A stretch of DNA of 64,000 nt, taken from contig NZ_CP098604.1 in assembly GCF_024499015.1 (NCBI RefSeq), positions 4,836,001 through 4,900,000 of the forward strand, in the 5' to 3' direction. The notes beneath the pieces were generated by a model. That model saw only the letters and a list, made by a program, of their open reading frames with translations. It did no database searches and had not been told where the DNA came from. Source of the DNA: Xanthomonas hortorum pv. pelargonii. GTDB taxonomy: Bacteria > Pseudomonadota > Gammaproteobacteria > Xanthomonadales > Xanthomonadaceae. Both the position numbers and the translations under genes were made by a program. Positions 28,772-38,760 of the stretch are shown here, piece after piece (within the stretch, counting starts at the first letter, position 1; each line of letters starts with the position of its first letter).

Positions 28772-28830
28772 CGAACGAAACAGCAGCGGGCGACGCGCTC
28801 GCCGCGCTGGACTGGAGCAAGGGCGACGGC

Positions 28831-29385
28831 TTGCTGCCGGTGGTCGTGCAGGACGCCGACAACCTGCGCGTGCTGATGCTGGGCTACATGAATGCCGAAG
28901 CCTTGGCGGTCACCCAGCAGCGTGGCGAAGTCACCTTCTTCAGCCGCAGCAAGCAGCGTTTGTGGACCAAGGGCGAGAGCTCGGGCAATGTCTTGCGCGT
29001 GGTGTCGATCGAGACCGATTGCGATGCCGATACGCTGCTGGTGCAGGCGCGCCCGCATGGGCCAACCTGCCATCTTGGCCGCACCAGCTGTTTCACGAAT
29101 GCGCCAGGCCAGTTCCTCGGCAGTCTGGATGCCTTGATCGCCGCGCGCGAACACGAGCGCCCGCACGGCAGCTACACCACCAAACTGTTCGAGCAGGGCA
29201 TCCGCCGCATCGCGCAAAAAGTGGGCGAAGAGGGCGTGGAAACCGCACTGGCCGGCGTGGTGCAGGGCGATGCCGAGTTGCTCGGCGAATCGGCCGATCT
29301 GCTGTATCACCTGATCGTGCTGCTGCGCGCGCGCGGCCTGGGCCTGGGTGATGCGGTGGCGCTGTTGGAGTCGCGGCACAAGTAA
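28831..29385 (+). CDS. hisI: phosphoribosyl-AMP cyclohydrolase / phosphoribosyl-ATP pyrophosphatase, 5' end frameshifted
   Basis: HisIE performs steps 2 and 3 of histidine synthesis. The cyclohydrolase domain reads [49 protein letters not shown], with zinc/Mg segments [10 protein letters not shown] and [11 protein letters not shown]. The pyrophosphatase domain has the MazG-type [29 protein letters not shown]. The expected start is ATG 28761 (MGSNE...), but from it the frame is wrong because ACGA is duplicated (AACGAACGAAAC, 28770-28781). Deleting one ACGA gives [17 protein letters not shown] joined to the domain. As written, only weak starts remain in frame (TTG 28831 given here), losing about 20 residues. 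Expression may be reduced, or this may be a sequence error. Confidence 0.8.
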   Translation: MLPVVVQDADNLRVLMLGYMNAEALAVTQQRGEVTFFSRSKQRLWTKGESSGNVLRVVSIETDCDADTLLVQARPHGPTCHLGRTSCFTNAPGQFLGSLDALIAAREHERPHGSYTTKLFEQGIRRIAQKVGEEGVETALAGVVQGDAELLGESADLLYHLIVLLRARGLGLGDAVALLESRHK

Positions 29386-29394
29386 CGTGGCGTT

Positions 29395-29460
29395 GTAGAG
29401 CGCCCTTGGGCGCGATGAGGCGTTATCGATAACGCCCATCGCGCCCAAGGGCGCTCCTAC
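29395..29460. repeat. GTAG-type REP palindrome (66 bp)
   Basis: The sequence from GTAGAGCGCCCTTGGGCGCG to its reverse complement ending CTAC is a near-perfect palindrome centred on ATCGAT. The GTAG foot and the GCGC-rich stem match the REP class described in Stenotrophomonas and Xanthomonas. It lies between hisI and the phosphoesterase gene and could act as a transcript-end structure. Confidence 0.8.
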
Positions 29461-29554
29461 GAGGATGTGTCGTATGTCTTTCGGCCTTCAAAACCGCGCT
29501 GTGCGCCTCGCCACCACAGGTACAATTTCCGCTGATCTTTTCGCGGGAAAACGC

Positions 29555-31141
29555 ATGCAGCTTCGTATCGCTCTGTTGGCCCTGGGATTGCTCGCGGGAA
29601 GCGCATACGCGCGCGATGCGGCTGTCGACGGCATCGTCTACGAAGAGCGCGACGGGCAGGCCGGACGCAGCGCGGATGAGCCGGGCATCGCCGGGGTCAC
29701 CGTTTCCAACGGCGAGCAGCTGGTGCGCACAGATGCGCAAGGCCGCTACCGCTTGCCGGTGCGCGACGGGCAGACGGTGTTCGTGATCAAGCCGGGCGAC
29801 CGCAGCTTTGTACCAACCGCCGACGGACTGCCGGGTTTCTGGCGTCACTACGCGCCCAAGGGGTCGGCCAAGCGCAAGTACCCAGGCATCGCCGCCACCG
29901 GGCGCAATACGCACAGCTGGGATTTTGCACTGACCCCGCGCGCAAGTGCTGCCGCCGATGGCTTTCAGATGCTGGTGTTCGCCGACAGCCAGACCGCCAG
30001 CCTCGTCGACGTGGGTTACTACCAGCGCGACATCGTCGCGCCGATCGTCGGCAAGACCTCGGCCCGGCTCGGCACCACGCTGGGCGATATCGTCAGCGAC
30101 GATCTGAGCCTGTATCCGGCCTTGAACAAGGTCACCACGCAGTTGGGCGTGCCGTGGTTCCATGTGCCGGGCAATCACGATCTCAACTTCGATGCCGGCG
30201 ACGATGCGCATTCACTGGATAGCTGGCGTGCGGTCTACGGCCCGGATACCTATGCGGTGGAACAGGCCAACGCCAGCTTCGTGTTTCTGGACGATGTGAT
30301 CTATACGCCCGGCGCTAAGCCGGCGTATGTCGGCGGACTGCGCGAGGATCAATTCGTGTTTCTGCGGGCGTATCTGGCGCAGTTGCCGCGCGAGCGCCTG
30401 CTGGTGCTGGGCATGCATATTCCATTGTTCGATGCAGCGCCAGGACAGGAAACCTTCCGGCATGCAGATCGCAGTCGCTTGTTTGCGCTGTTGAAGGAGT
30501 TTCCGCATGTACTGGTGCTCAGCGGGCACAGCCATACCCAGCGGCAGGTCGATCACGGCGCCGACGAAGGGTGGCAGGGCGCCCGCCCGCTGCACGAATA
30601 CAACGTCGGCGCGGCCTGTGGCGCGTTCTGGTCGGGCGCCAAGGACGGCGACGGCATTCCCACCGCCACGATGAGCGACGGCACGCCGAATGGTTATGCG
30701 GTGCTGCAGGTCGCGCCCAGCGGCGACTACACCCTGGCGTATCACGCCGCGCGCGCGGCCGACGACGCGCAACTGCTGTTGCATGCGCCCAAGGTGCTGC
30801 GCCAGGGCGCGTATGCGGCGTGGGGCATCTACGCCAATGTGTTCATGGGGCAGGACGATACCGTTGTTCAGATGCGTATCGACAATGGCGCATGGCAGCC
30901 GATGAAGCGGGTGGAGCGTGCCGACCCACGCTTGCTGGCCGAGAACGTGCGCGACGATGCGGCCGAGCAATTGCGCGGTTACGACCGCTCGCCAGAGGCC
31001 ACACCGTCCACGCATCTATGGCGTGGCGCGTTGCCGACCACGTTAGAGGTTGGCGAGCATACGGTTGAAGTGCGTGCTGCGTTGCCGACTGGTGAGTACA
31101 GCGCAAACACTGTGTATCGCTTGCAGCGTGCGGATCCTTGA
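29555..31141 (+). CDS. secreted calcineurin-like metallophosphoesterase
   Basis: This 528-residue protein has a signal peptide (MQLRIALLALGLLAGSAYA-RD) and an N-terminal beta-sandwich domain (about 25-115; GIAGVTVSNGEQLVRTDAQGRYRLPV). The metallophosphatase core contains MLVFADSQT, GTTLGDIVSDD, HVPGNHDLNF, LVLGMHIPLF and LVLSGHSHTQ. A C-terminal beta domain (about 380-528) completes the MetallophosN/phosphatase/MetallophosC layout. The first metal motif has Gln instead of His (DSQ). It probably acts on a periplasmic phospho-substrate that I cannot identify. ATG 29555 is chosen because it begins the signal peptide. Confidence 0.88.
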   Translation: MQLRIALLALGLLAGSAYARDAAVDGIVYEERDGQAGRSADEPGIAGVTVSNGEQLVRTDAQGRYRLPVRDGQTVFVIKPGDRSFVPTADGLPGFWRHYAPKGSAKRKYPGIAATGRNTHSWDFALTPRASAAADGFQMLVFADSQTASLVDVGYYQRDIVAPIVGKTSARLGTTLGDIVSDDLSLYPALNKVTTQLGVPWFHVPGNHDLNFDAGDDAHSLDSWRAVYGPDTYAVEQANASFVFLDDVIYTPGAKPAYVGGLREDQFVFLRAYLAQLPRERLLVLGMHIPLFDAAPGQETFRHADRSRLFALLKEFPHVLVLSGHSHTQRQVDHGADEGWQGARPLHEYNVGAACGAFWSGAKDGDGIPTATMSDGTPNGYAVLQVAPSGDYTLAYHAARAADDAQLLLHAPKVLRQGAYAAWGIYANVFMGQDDTVVQMRIDNGAWQPMKRVERADPRLLAENVRDDAAEQLRGYDRSPEATPSTHLWRGALPTTLEVGEHTVEVRAALPTGEYSANTVYRLQRADP

Positions 31142-31176
31142 TGGAGAGGCGTGCGTCGTGCGTGGGTTCTTGGTGT

Positions 31177-31206
31177 GTAGCCCATCGCGCATAAATGCGC
31201 TCCTAC
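31177..31206. repeat. GTAG-type REP monomer
   Basis: GTAGCCCATCGCGCATAAATGCGCTCCTAC is a 30-base imperfect hairpin with GTAG/CTAC ends, the same class as the 66-bp palindrome at 29395. Both copies flank the phosphoesterase gene. Confidence 0.7.
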
Positions 31207-31269
31207 GGCATTTTCTTGGTCGGAACGTTTGCGTTGGATGCGGCGCATCAACCCTGTCGCCAGAAACAC

Positions 31270-31295
31270 AAACGCCTCCACAAGGGAGGCGTTTT
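31270..31295. terminator. bidirectional-type intrinsic terminator
   Basis: AAACGCCTCC (31270-31279) pairs perfectly with GGAGGCGTTT (31285-31294), with a 5-base loop and T/A-rich edges on both sides. It lies between the convergent phosphoesterase and C13 peptidase genes, so it can serve both. Confidence 0.8.
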
Positions 31296-31429
31296 GGGAT
31301 CCGGGCTGGCAGGCGATGGCGCGCTGGCGGGGATCGATGCTGGCTGGCGTGCGCTGGCTGGCTGCGCGAGTGTAGCGAGGCCGCGTAAGCGCTGACGAAA
31401 TGAGAATTAGTCTCAGCGGGTTGCAGCTG

Positions 31430-32521
31430 TCAGGGTGTCGACGGCGCAGGTACAGGCGACGGTTTGCGCGTAGTGGTGGAGGCCGTCGGCAGCTTGGTTC
31501 TCGTCGGGCTGTCCGCTGACTCAGCCTCGGAGTCGGCCTTCGGATCGCTTTCCTGCTCGGCGTCCGGCGCAACCTCCAGCGGCGGATATGGATAGGCAAC
31601 CGCCGGCCCTGCGTGCAGCCCCGCACGCCAGCGTGCCAGCACCGGCGCGATGCGTCTGCCGAGCGATTGCTGCGGCAACGAGGGCAGTTCGCCGTCCTGT
31701 CTCTCGCGCGCAGTGATGGCGGCCTTGGCCACATCGAACGCAGCCAACGGGTCGTCGCGCTGGTTCATCGCATCGATCAGCCAGGCCTGGCCGAAGTAGG
31801 TCGCGTTGGAGGTATTGCCGCAGCCGAACGATGGGCGATCGGCACGCGCAGCGGTGAGGATCAGCGTGTCCGGCGAGCGCAGCGCCGGAATGAAGCCGCC
31901 CGAGTAGCAGGCCGACAGCACGATGATGCGATTGCCGATGCCGGCATCGTCCAGCGCCTTGCGCAGGTCCTGCGGGCTGATGAAATCCTCTTCGTTCTCG
32001 TCCACCTGCACATACAGCGCGTGGTCTTCGGTGCCGTGGGTGGTGACGAACAGCAGCAGCGCGTCTTCCTTGCGATCCATGCGCTTGCCGACCGCGGCGA
32101 GCGTGTCGTAGAGGTTGTCGTAGGTTGCCAGCGGTGCGTATGGCTGCTCGCCCAGATTGTCCGGGTTGTTGACCAACGTGACCACGCGGCCGCGCGCATC
32201 GAAGCGCTGCTCGAACAGCTGCTTGAGGTACAGCGTCTCGTTGCGGAACACGTCGTCGCTGGCATCGCCGGCGAAGCCGACCACATACAGGTCGGTGATG
32301 CCGGGGCGCTGTGGCTGCAACGCTTTCAATGCCTGCGCAAGCGCGGCCTGGTCGACCGCATCGACCTCGTCCTGAGTTGCCGCAGCCTGGCTCTTCGCAG
32401 ATTGGCTCGGCAACGCGGCACCGGCGTCGGGATGGCAACCGGCCATCAAGGTCACGATGACGATCAACAGCGACAGGCGCCGCAGCAAGGCGTTCGGTCC
32501 GATGGTGAAATGCAGCGACAT
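31430..32521 (-). CDS. C13-family (legumain-like) cysteine peptidase lipoprotein
   Basis: This 363-residue protein begins with a signal and lipobox (LLIVIVTLMAGC). The peptidase domain (about 70-270) carries the catalytic His in ALLLFVTTHGTEDHALYV and Cys in RIIVLSACYSGGFIPAL, the clan CD arrangement of C13 peptidases. The C-terminal about 50 residues are Pro/Ser/Thr/Asp-rich and probably unstructured. It is predicted to be membrane-anchored on the periplasmic side; its substrate is unknown. C13 peptidases are far better known in eukaryotes (legumain, GPI transamidase), which makes this bacterial form of some interest. Confidence 0.85.
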   Translation of the reverse strand: MSLHFTIGPNALLRRLSLLIVIVTLMAGCHPDAGAALPSQSAKSQAAATQDEVDAVDQAALAQALKALQPQRPGITDLYVVGFAGDASDDVFRNETLYLKQLFEQRFDARGRVVTLVNNPDNLGEQPYAPLATYDNLYDTLAAVGKRMDRKEDALLLFVTTHGTEDHALYVQVDENEEDFISPQDLRKALDDAGIGNRIIVLSACYSGGFIPALRSPDTLILTAARADRPSFGCGNTSNATYFGQAWLIDAMNQRDDPLAAFDVAKAAITARERQDGELPSLPQQSLGRRIAPVLARWRAGLHAGPAVAYPYPPLEVAPDAEQESDPKADSEAESADSPTRTKLPTASTTTRKPSPVPAPSTP

Positions 32522-33005
32522 GAAAAACGCCGAGGTCTAAGAGAAACGGGTGGAGCGCCTGGGCGCAGTGATCGCAACGTAGACCGTGACGTTGCATGAC
32601 GTCCACTGATCCATTTCAAGCACGTCTTGAAGAACAGGTCTTGCAGAATACGTTTTATAGAGCGGCCCTTTAAGCGTGGCTTGCAAAATTACTGCGCAGC
32701 CGCCAGGCAGGCGCGGTCGGTGCTCGGAATCGGCATCTACCACTTACTCCGGTTCCTCCGCGCCCACCTGACAAACTGCTAGCTACGTTTTGTTAGCCGC
32801 TCTAAGTGCATGCGTCGCCGATACTTAATCGGCATCATCCGCCGGCATCACTCGGCTAACAGAACCTGGCCGGCGGTCGTCCCATGGATTTGGACGGCGC
32901 GCCGAAGGCCGCAGCCTACGCGCGATAAAAGGCGCGTGATACATGCCGCATCGAACACCGACTGCACTCACATGCCAGTGCGCCCAGCCGGTTTGTCGAG
33001 CGCGC
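32522..33005. other. intergenic region between C13 peptidase and mtnC
   Basis: No convincing gene is seen in 484 bp. The motif ACGTTTTGTTAGCCGCTCT (near 32785) recurs in degenerate form near 35503 and 61638, so part of this DNA is dispersed repetitive sequence. The region should contain the promoter of the C13 peptidase and the 3' end of the mtn transcript. Confidence 0.4.
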
Positions 33006-34273
<1,268 letters not shown>

Positions 34274-34313
34274 GGCGATCTGGCTCACAAGGGGTAAGGG
34301 AGGTGGCGAGGAC

Positions 34314-34967
34314 TCAGCGCGTGCCGCGCAGTTTCAGCAGCTCGAGTTCGCAATGCAGCAGGAACTCGAACGCCTCCAGATGACGGCGCGCCTCGGCCAT
34401 GTTGCGGCCCCAGGCATACAGGCCGTGTCCTTCGATGAGATACCCCCACAGGTTCTGTTTGTCCAGCAAGGCTTCGACCTGCGCGGCCAGCACCTGCATG
34501 TCCTGGGTATTGGCGAACACTGGCACGTCCACCGCAGTTTCATGGGTGGTGTTGCCTTCAAAGGCTTTCAACAGCTCATAGCCCTCCAGCCGGATCACGC
34601 CGCTGCCGGCGTACAGCCGCGAGGCGATGGTCTGCACCGGCGAATGCGTGTGCAGCACGCAGCCGATCTCCGGAAACCGGCGGTACAGCTGGGTGTGCAG
34701 CAGGGTTTCGGCAGAGGGGCGCAACGGCCGGCCGACGGCCAGGCCATCGAAGTCCACCACCATGATGTCTTCTTCGACCAGGCGGCCCTTGTCGCGGCCG
34801 GACACTGTGATCGCAGCGTGCTGTTCGTCCAGGCGGTGGGAGAAATTGCTGCTGGTGGCCGGCGTCCAGCCGGCCTGGGCCAGCTCGCGGATGTTGCCGA
34901 TCAACAACTGCGCCAGCTCGTGCAGACGCGCGGCGCTATAGGGCAGGGGGGCAGTGGTCGCATTCAT
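34314..34967 (-). CDS. mtnB: methylthioribulose-1-phosphate dehydratase
   Basis: This 217-residue class II aldolase-fold zinc enzyme dehydrates methylthioribulose-1-phosphate. Metal and active-site segments are [17 protein letters not shown] and [39 protein letters not shown] lies near the N-terminus. It is the first gene of the cluster, 40 bp before mtnD. The upstream steps (MTA to MTRu1P) are not encoded in this window. Confidence 0.95.
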   Translation of the reverse strand: MNATTAPLPYSAARLHELAQLLIGNIRELAQAGWTPATSSNFSHRLDEQHAAITVSGRDKGRLVEEDIMVVDFDGLAVGRPLRPSAETLLHTQLYRRFPEIGCVLHTHSPVQTIASRLYAGSGVIRLEGYELLKAFEGNTTHETAVDVPVFANTQDMQVLAAQVEALLDKQNLWGYLIEGHGLYAWGRNMAEARRHLEAFEFLLHCELELLKLRGTR

Positions 34968-35158
34968 GGAACTATTCTACTGCGCCACTCGATTACGGCC
35001 AGGTGCAGCGCAGCAGGGTGTGTTCCTGCCACGCCCTGAGCGAGAGCGGCTGGCAAAACGTAGAGCGCGCGCCTAGCAGTAAGCGCAGCGGTTTTGTTAG
35101 CTTTCTCTTGTTGGATTCAGTCAGAAGCTCAGGGCAAAAGCCTTGGTGAGCCGAGGGC

Positions 35159-35261
35159 GCGGTGCCCTCACCGCTCGCGGGACACGCCGTGAATCCGTCC
35201 GTGGAGGCTCGGTGGCGGCATCCATGCCGCCACACGGTCCCGCAATCGGTGAGGACACCGC
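35159..35261. repeat. nested-palindrome repeat, family C, full copy
   Basis: Outer arms GCGGTGCCCTCACCG (35159) and CGGTGAGGACACCGC (ending 35261) pair with one mismatch; GCGGGAC/GTCCCGC pair inside them, and GGCGGCATCCATGCCGCC forms an inner hairpin. A truncated copy lies at 61698-61750. Confidence 0.7.
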
Positions 35262-35320
35262 ACCAGAGAGTTCCTAGGTCGCTTCGTTGAAAGCCATGAA
35301 CACCGACCATCTCGACTGGT

Positions 35321-35422
35321 CCTTGCCTGCCCACCGTCGCGGGACCTTACGCGGCATGGATGCCGCGTAAGAGCTTACAAGGACGTACTTGCAGCGTGTC
35401 CCGCGACGGTGGGCGGGCAAGG
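35321..35422. repeat. nested-palindrome repeat, family A, copy 1 (102 bp)
   Basis: The 25-base arms CCTTGCCTGCCCACCGTCGC... and ...GGTGGGCGGGCAAGG pair in 24 of 25 positions, enclosing the inner hairpin TTACGCGGCAT-GG-ATGCCGCGTAA. A copy of identical length is at 62156-62257. Confidence 0.8.
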
Positions 35423-35534
35423 GCCCCGCAGCCAAGCCTCAGATCATCCGCCCTGCAGCGAAGGCCTCTGGGTCATCTTCTGCCATAGACGGCGCGCAGC
35501 CGTTTTGTCAGCCGCTCTCAGCCCACGTAAGTAA

Positions 35535-36965
35535 TCAGCGACCGTCCCGCAGACGGCTGTGGCGATAGCCGTAGCCGAAATAGACCACCAGCCCGACCAG
35601 CGTCCACACCCCCATCAGCATCCAGTTGTGCAGCGTCATCGCCGACAGCAGGGCCAGACAGCTCAACACGCCGGCGCTGCAGATCAGCCAGGCCACCGGC
35701 ATGCGGAACGGGCGCGGCAGTTCGGGGTGGGTGCGACGCAGGATCAACACGCCGGCGCACACCGCCGCAAAGGCGATCAGCGTGCCCATCGAGGTCAACT
35801 CACCCAGCACATCCAGCGGGAACACCGCCGCCAGCAAGGCAATGCCGACACCGGTGATCACGGTATTGACGTGCGGGGTGCGGTACTTGGGATGGATGCG
35901 GGTGAAGATCGATGGCAGCAGCCCATCGCGCGCAATGATCATGAAGATGCGCGGCTGCCCGATGATCATCACCAGCACCACCGACGACAGCCCGATCAAC
36001 GCACCCACTTCCACGATCACGCGCAGCCAGGCCAGCTGCGGATGCGCCGCCACGGCAGTCACCACCGGCTCGTCGGTGCCAAGCAGGGTGTAGGGCACCA
36101 GCCCGGTCATCACCGCCGCCATCGCGATGTAGAGCACGGTGCAGATGACCAGCGACAGGATCATGCCGATCGGCAGATCGCGTTGCGGGCGGTGCGATTC
36201 CTGCGCCGCCACCGACACCGCCTCGAAGCCGATATAGGCGAAGAACACCATCGCCGCACCGCGCAGCACACCTTCCATGCCGTACTTGCCCGGGCCTTCA
36301 TTGGCTGGGATGAACGGGTGCCAGTTGGCGGTGTCCACGTATTTCCAGCCCACCCCGATCACCAGCAGGATCAGCCCGGTCTTGAGGATCACCATGGCCA
36401 TGTTCATCGCCGACGACTTGCGGATGCCCACGTAGCACAGCCAGGTCAGCAGCAGCACGATACCGGCCGCGGGCAGGTTGGCGATCGCACCGGTGCGCTG
36501 CAGTTTGCCGTCCAGCGGTGCGCTGACCAGGGCGGCCGGCAGATGAATCCCGAAGTGTTCCAGCAGGCTGAGGAAATAGCCGGTCCAGCTGACCGCCACG
36601 GCTGAGGCGGAGACGCCGTATTCCAGCACCAGCATCCAGCCGATGAACCAGGCCGCCAGCTCGCCGAAGGTGGCGTAAGTATAGGTATAGGCGCTGCCGG
36701 AGACCGGCACCATCGCGGCAAACTCGGCGTAGGCCATCGCGCAGAACGCGCAGCACACCGCTGCCAGCACGAACGACAGCATGATCGCCGGGCCGGCATG
36801 GTCGGCGGCTGCCTGGCCGGTGATGACGAAGATGCCGCCGCCGATCACTGCGCCGATGCCCAGTGCAGTCAATCCCCACGGCCCGAGCGCGCGTTGCAGG
36901 CCCAGCCCGTCGGCCGCCTCATGGCTGGCGTGCGGGTGTTTGGTGGCCCAGAGTTGCTTGAACAT
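35535..36965 (-). CDS. APC-family amino-acid permease (paralogue 1)
   Basis: This 476-residue integral membrane protein has about 12-14 hydrophobic helices. The APC signature appears at the start: LGPWGLTALGIGAVIGGGIFVITGQAAADHAGPAIMLSFVLAAVCCAFCAMAYAEFAAMVPVSGSAYTYTYATFGE. It resembles cationic amino-acid transporter-type permeases. The substrate cannot be read from sequence. ATG 36965 is preferred because CAGGA precedes it. It lies downstream of a close paralogue on the same strand, probably a tandem duplication. Confidence 0.88.
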   Translation of the reverse strand: MFKQLWATKHPHASHEAADGLGLQRALGPWGLTALGIGAVIGGGIFVITGQAAADHAGPAIMLSFVLAAVCCAFCAMAYAEFAAMVPVSGSAYTYTYATFGELAAWFIGWMLVLEYGVSASAVAVSWTGYFLSLLEHFGIHLPAALVSAPLDGKLQRTGAIANLPAAGIVLLLTWLCYVGIRKSSAMNMAMVILKTGLILLVIGVGWKYVDTANWHPFIPANEGPGKYGMEGVLRGAAMVFFAYIGFEAVSVAAQESHRPQRDLPIGMILSLVICTVLYIAMAAVMTGLVPYTLLGTDEPVVTAVAAHPQLAWLRVIVEVGALIGLSSVVLVMIIGQPRIFMIIARDGLLPSIFTRIHPKYRTPHVNTVITGVGIALLAAVFPLDVLGELTSMGTLIAFAAVCAGVLILRRTHPELPRPFRMPVAWLICSAGVLSCLALLSAMTLHNWMLMGVWTLVGLVVYFGYGYRHSRLRDGR

Positions 36966-36979
36966 GCAGCGGTTCCTGT

Positions 36980-37091
36980 TGAATCCCTGCACATGGAGGT
37001 GCGGGCGTGTGCGAGATATGCGGGCTCTTGCGAGGGACTCGCGTGATTGAATCCCCGCACACGGATGTGCGGGCTCTTGCGAGGGACTCGC
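36980..37091. repeat. short direct repeat between the two permease genes
   Basis: The 24-base sequence TGCGGGCTCTTGCGAGGGAC+TCGC occurs perfectly at 37019-37042 and 37068-37091, each preceded by a degenerate GAATCCC(T/C)GCACA block. It fills most of the gap between the two APC genes. Confidence 0.75.
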
Positions 37092-37106
37092 AGTAGTGAC
37101 TCGCAG

Positions 37107-38579
37107 TTACACCTTACGGGCAAGACGGCTATGGCGGATGCCGTAACCGAAATAGATAAACAGACCGATCACGGTCCAGCCCACGAACACTTTCCAGTGC
37201 TCCTGGAAGGCCTGGAAGAACAGGAACAGGCAGGCCAGCGCGCCCAGCGGGCAGATCACCATCGCCAACGGCACCCGGAACGGGCGCTCCAGCTCGGGCT
37301 TGGTGAAGCGCAAGACCATCACGCCGGCGCACACGGTGGCGAAGGCGAGCAGGGTGCCCATCGACACCAGTTCGCCCAACACGCTGAGCGGGATCAACCC
37401 GGCCAGTAGCGCCGCGACCACGCCGACGAAGATCGTGCCGACATAGGGCGTGTGGAACTTCGGATGCACCTTGCCGAACAGTTTGGGCATCAACCCGTCC
37501 TTGGCCATGGTGTAGAAGATGCGCGGCTGCGCCATCAGCATCACCAGCACCACCGAGGACAGGCCGGCGATCGCACCGATTTCCACGGCGGTCTTGAGCC
37601 AGGTCAGCTGCGGGTGCGCTTCCAGTGCGGTGGCCACCGGCTTGGCGGTGCCGAGCTGGGTGTAGGGCAGCAAGCCGGTCAACACGGCGCAGACAATGAT
37701 GTAGATGACGGTGCAGACCGCCAGCGACACCAGGATGCCGATCGGCATGTTCTTCTGCGGATCCTTGGTCTCGCCGGCGGAGGTAGAGACCGCGTCGAAA
37801 CCGATGTAAGAGAAGAACACGATGGACGCCGCACGGAATACCCCGTCCCAGCCGAACTTGCCCGGCCCGGTGTTTTCCGGGATGAAGGGGTGCCAGTTGG
37901 CCGGGTCGATATACGAAATGCCGAAGCCGACGAACAGGCAGATCACCACCACCTTGATCGCCACCACGATTGCATTGGCGAACGCCGACTGGGTGACGCC
38001 GACGTAGCACAGCATGCTCACTGCAGCCACGATCAGCACGGCCGGCAGGTTGATGAGGTTGCCGGAGCTGACGAAGTTATGGCCGTCCCAGGCCAATGGC
38101 GCACCGGCCAGTTCCGCCGGGAACGGTAATCCGAGCGTGCCGGTCAAAAAGCTGATCAGGTAGGCGGACCAACCGACGGCGACGCTGGAGCCAGCGAACA
38201 GGTATTCCAGCACCAGGCACCAGCCGATGAACCAGGCGATGCCCTCGCCGAGCGTGGCGTATGAATACGAATAGGCGCTGCCGGACACCGGCATCATCGC
38301 GGCAAACTCTGCGTAGCACAGGCCGGCGAACGCGCAGGCGATGCCGGCAAACACGAACGACAGCATCACCGCCGGTCCTGCGTGGTTGGCAGCGGCCTGG
38401 CCGGTCAGCACGAAGATGCCGGCGCCGATCACCGCGCCGATGCCGAGCATGATCAGGTGCTTGGCGGTGAGGGTGCGTTGCAGCGTGGCCTCGCCTTGCA
38501 GGCTGCCTTCGACCGGTTCGCCCGCATCGACACGTCCGGCGGGTTCGATCGGTTTGACCCTCAACAAAGACTTCAGCAT
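37107..38579 (-). CDS. APC-family amino-acid permease (paralogue 2)
   Basis: This 490-residue permease is clearly paralogous to the gene at 35535. It shows LIMLGIGAVIGAGIFVLTGQAAANHAGPAVMLSFVFAGIACAFAGLCYAEFAAMMPVSGSAYSYSYATLGEG and a matching helix pattern to IRHSRLARKV at the end. Like its neighbour it resembles cationic amino-acid transporter-type proteins. ATG 38579 has AGGG about 9 bases upstream; an ATG three codons earlier (38588) has poorer spacing. Confidence 0.88.
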   Translation of the reverse strand: MLKSLLRVKPIEPAGRVDAGEPVEGSLQGEATLQRTLTAKHLIMLGIGAVIGAGIFVLTGQAAANHAGPAVMLSFVFAGIACAFAGLCYAEFAAMMPVSGSAYSYSYATLGEGIAWFIGWCLVLEYLFAGSSVAVGWSAYLISFLTGTLGLPFPAELAGAPLAWDGHNFVSSGNLINLPAVLIVAAVSMLCYVGVTQSAFANAIVVAIKVVVICLFVGFGISYIDPANWHPFIPENTGPGKFGWDGVFRAASIVFFSYIGFDAVSTSAGETKDPQKNMPIGILVSLAVCTVIYIIVCAVLTGLLPYTQLGTAKPVATALEAHPQLTWLKTAVEIGAIAGLSSVVLVMLMAQPRIFYTMAKDGLMPKLFGKVHPKFHTPYVGTIFVGVVAALLAGLIPLSVLGELVSMGTLLAFATVCAGVMVLRFTKPELERPFRVPLAMVICPLGALACLFLFFQAFQEHWKVFVGWTVIGLFIYFGYGIRHSRLARKV

Positions 38580-38760
38580 TCGGTACATCCCTAAGTGGCA
38601 AAGCTAAGGCGCAGGCGCCCGGACGAAGGTGGTGCGCCGCATCCCGGTGGGACAGGCAAGCGGCCTACCTTGCCAAAGCTACACGCTCACGACAAGCACG
38701 TACGCAGCATGAACGACGATAATGGCCGCCTGGCCCGCAACGGGCGACCGAGAACGACAG

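Larger units (their letters stand above)
34968..35534. other. repeat-rich intergenic region upstream of mtnB
   Basis: This 567-bp gap has no supported gene. It contains two nested-palindrome repeats (35159-35261 and 35321-35422, listed separately) and a degenerate copy of the GTTTTGT(T/C)AGCCGCTCT motif near 35503. No riboswitch structure was recognised before mtnB. Confidence 0.5.

Noticed and set aside
29395..31206. CRISPR-like repeats
   Set aside because: The GTAG palindromes are isolated copies without regular spacers; no CRISPR array or cas gene is seen in the window.
34968..35158. SAM-type riboswitch before the methionine-salvage genes
   Set aside because: No conserved SAM riboswitch core or terminator arrangement could be identified upstream of mtnB.
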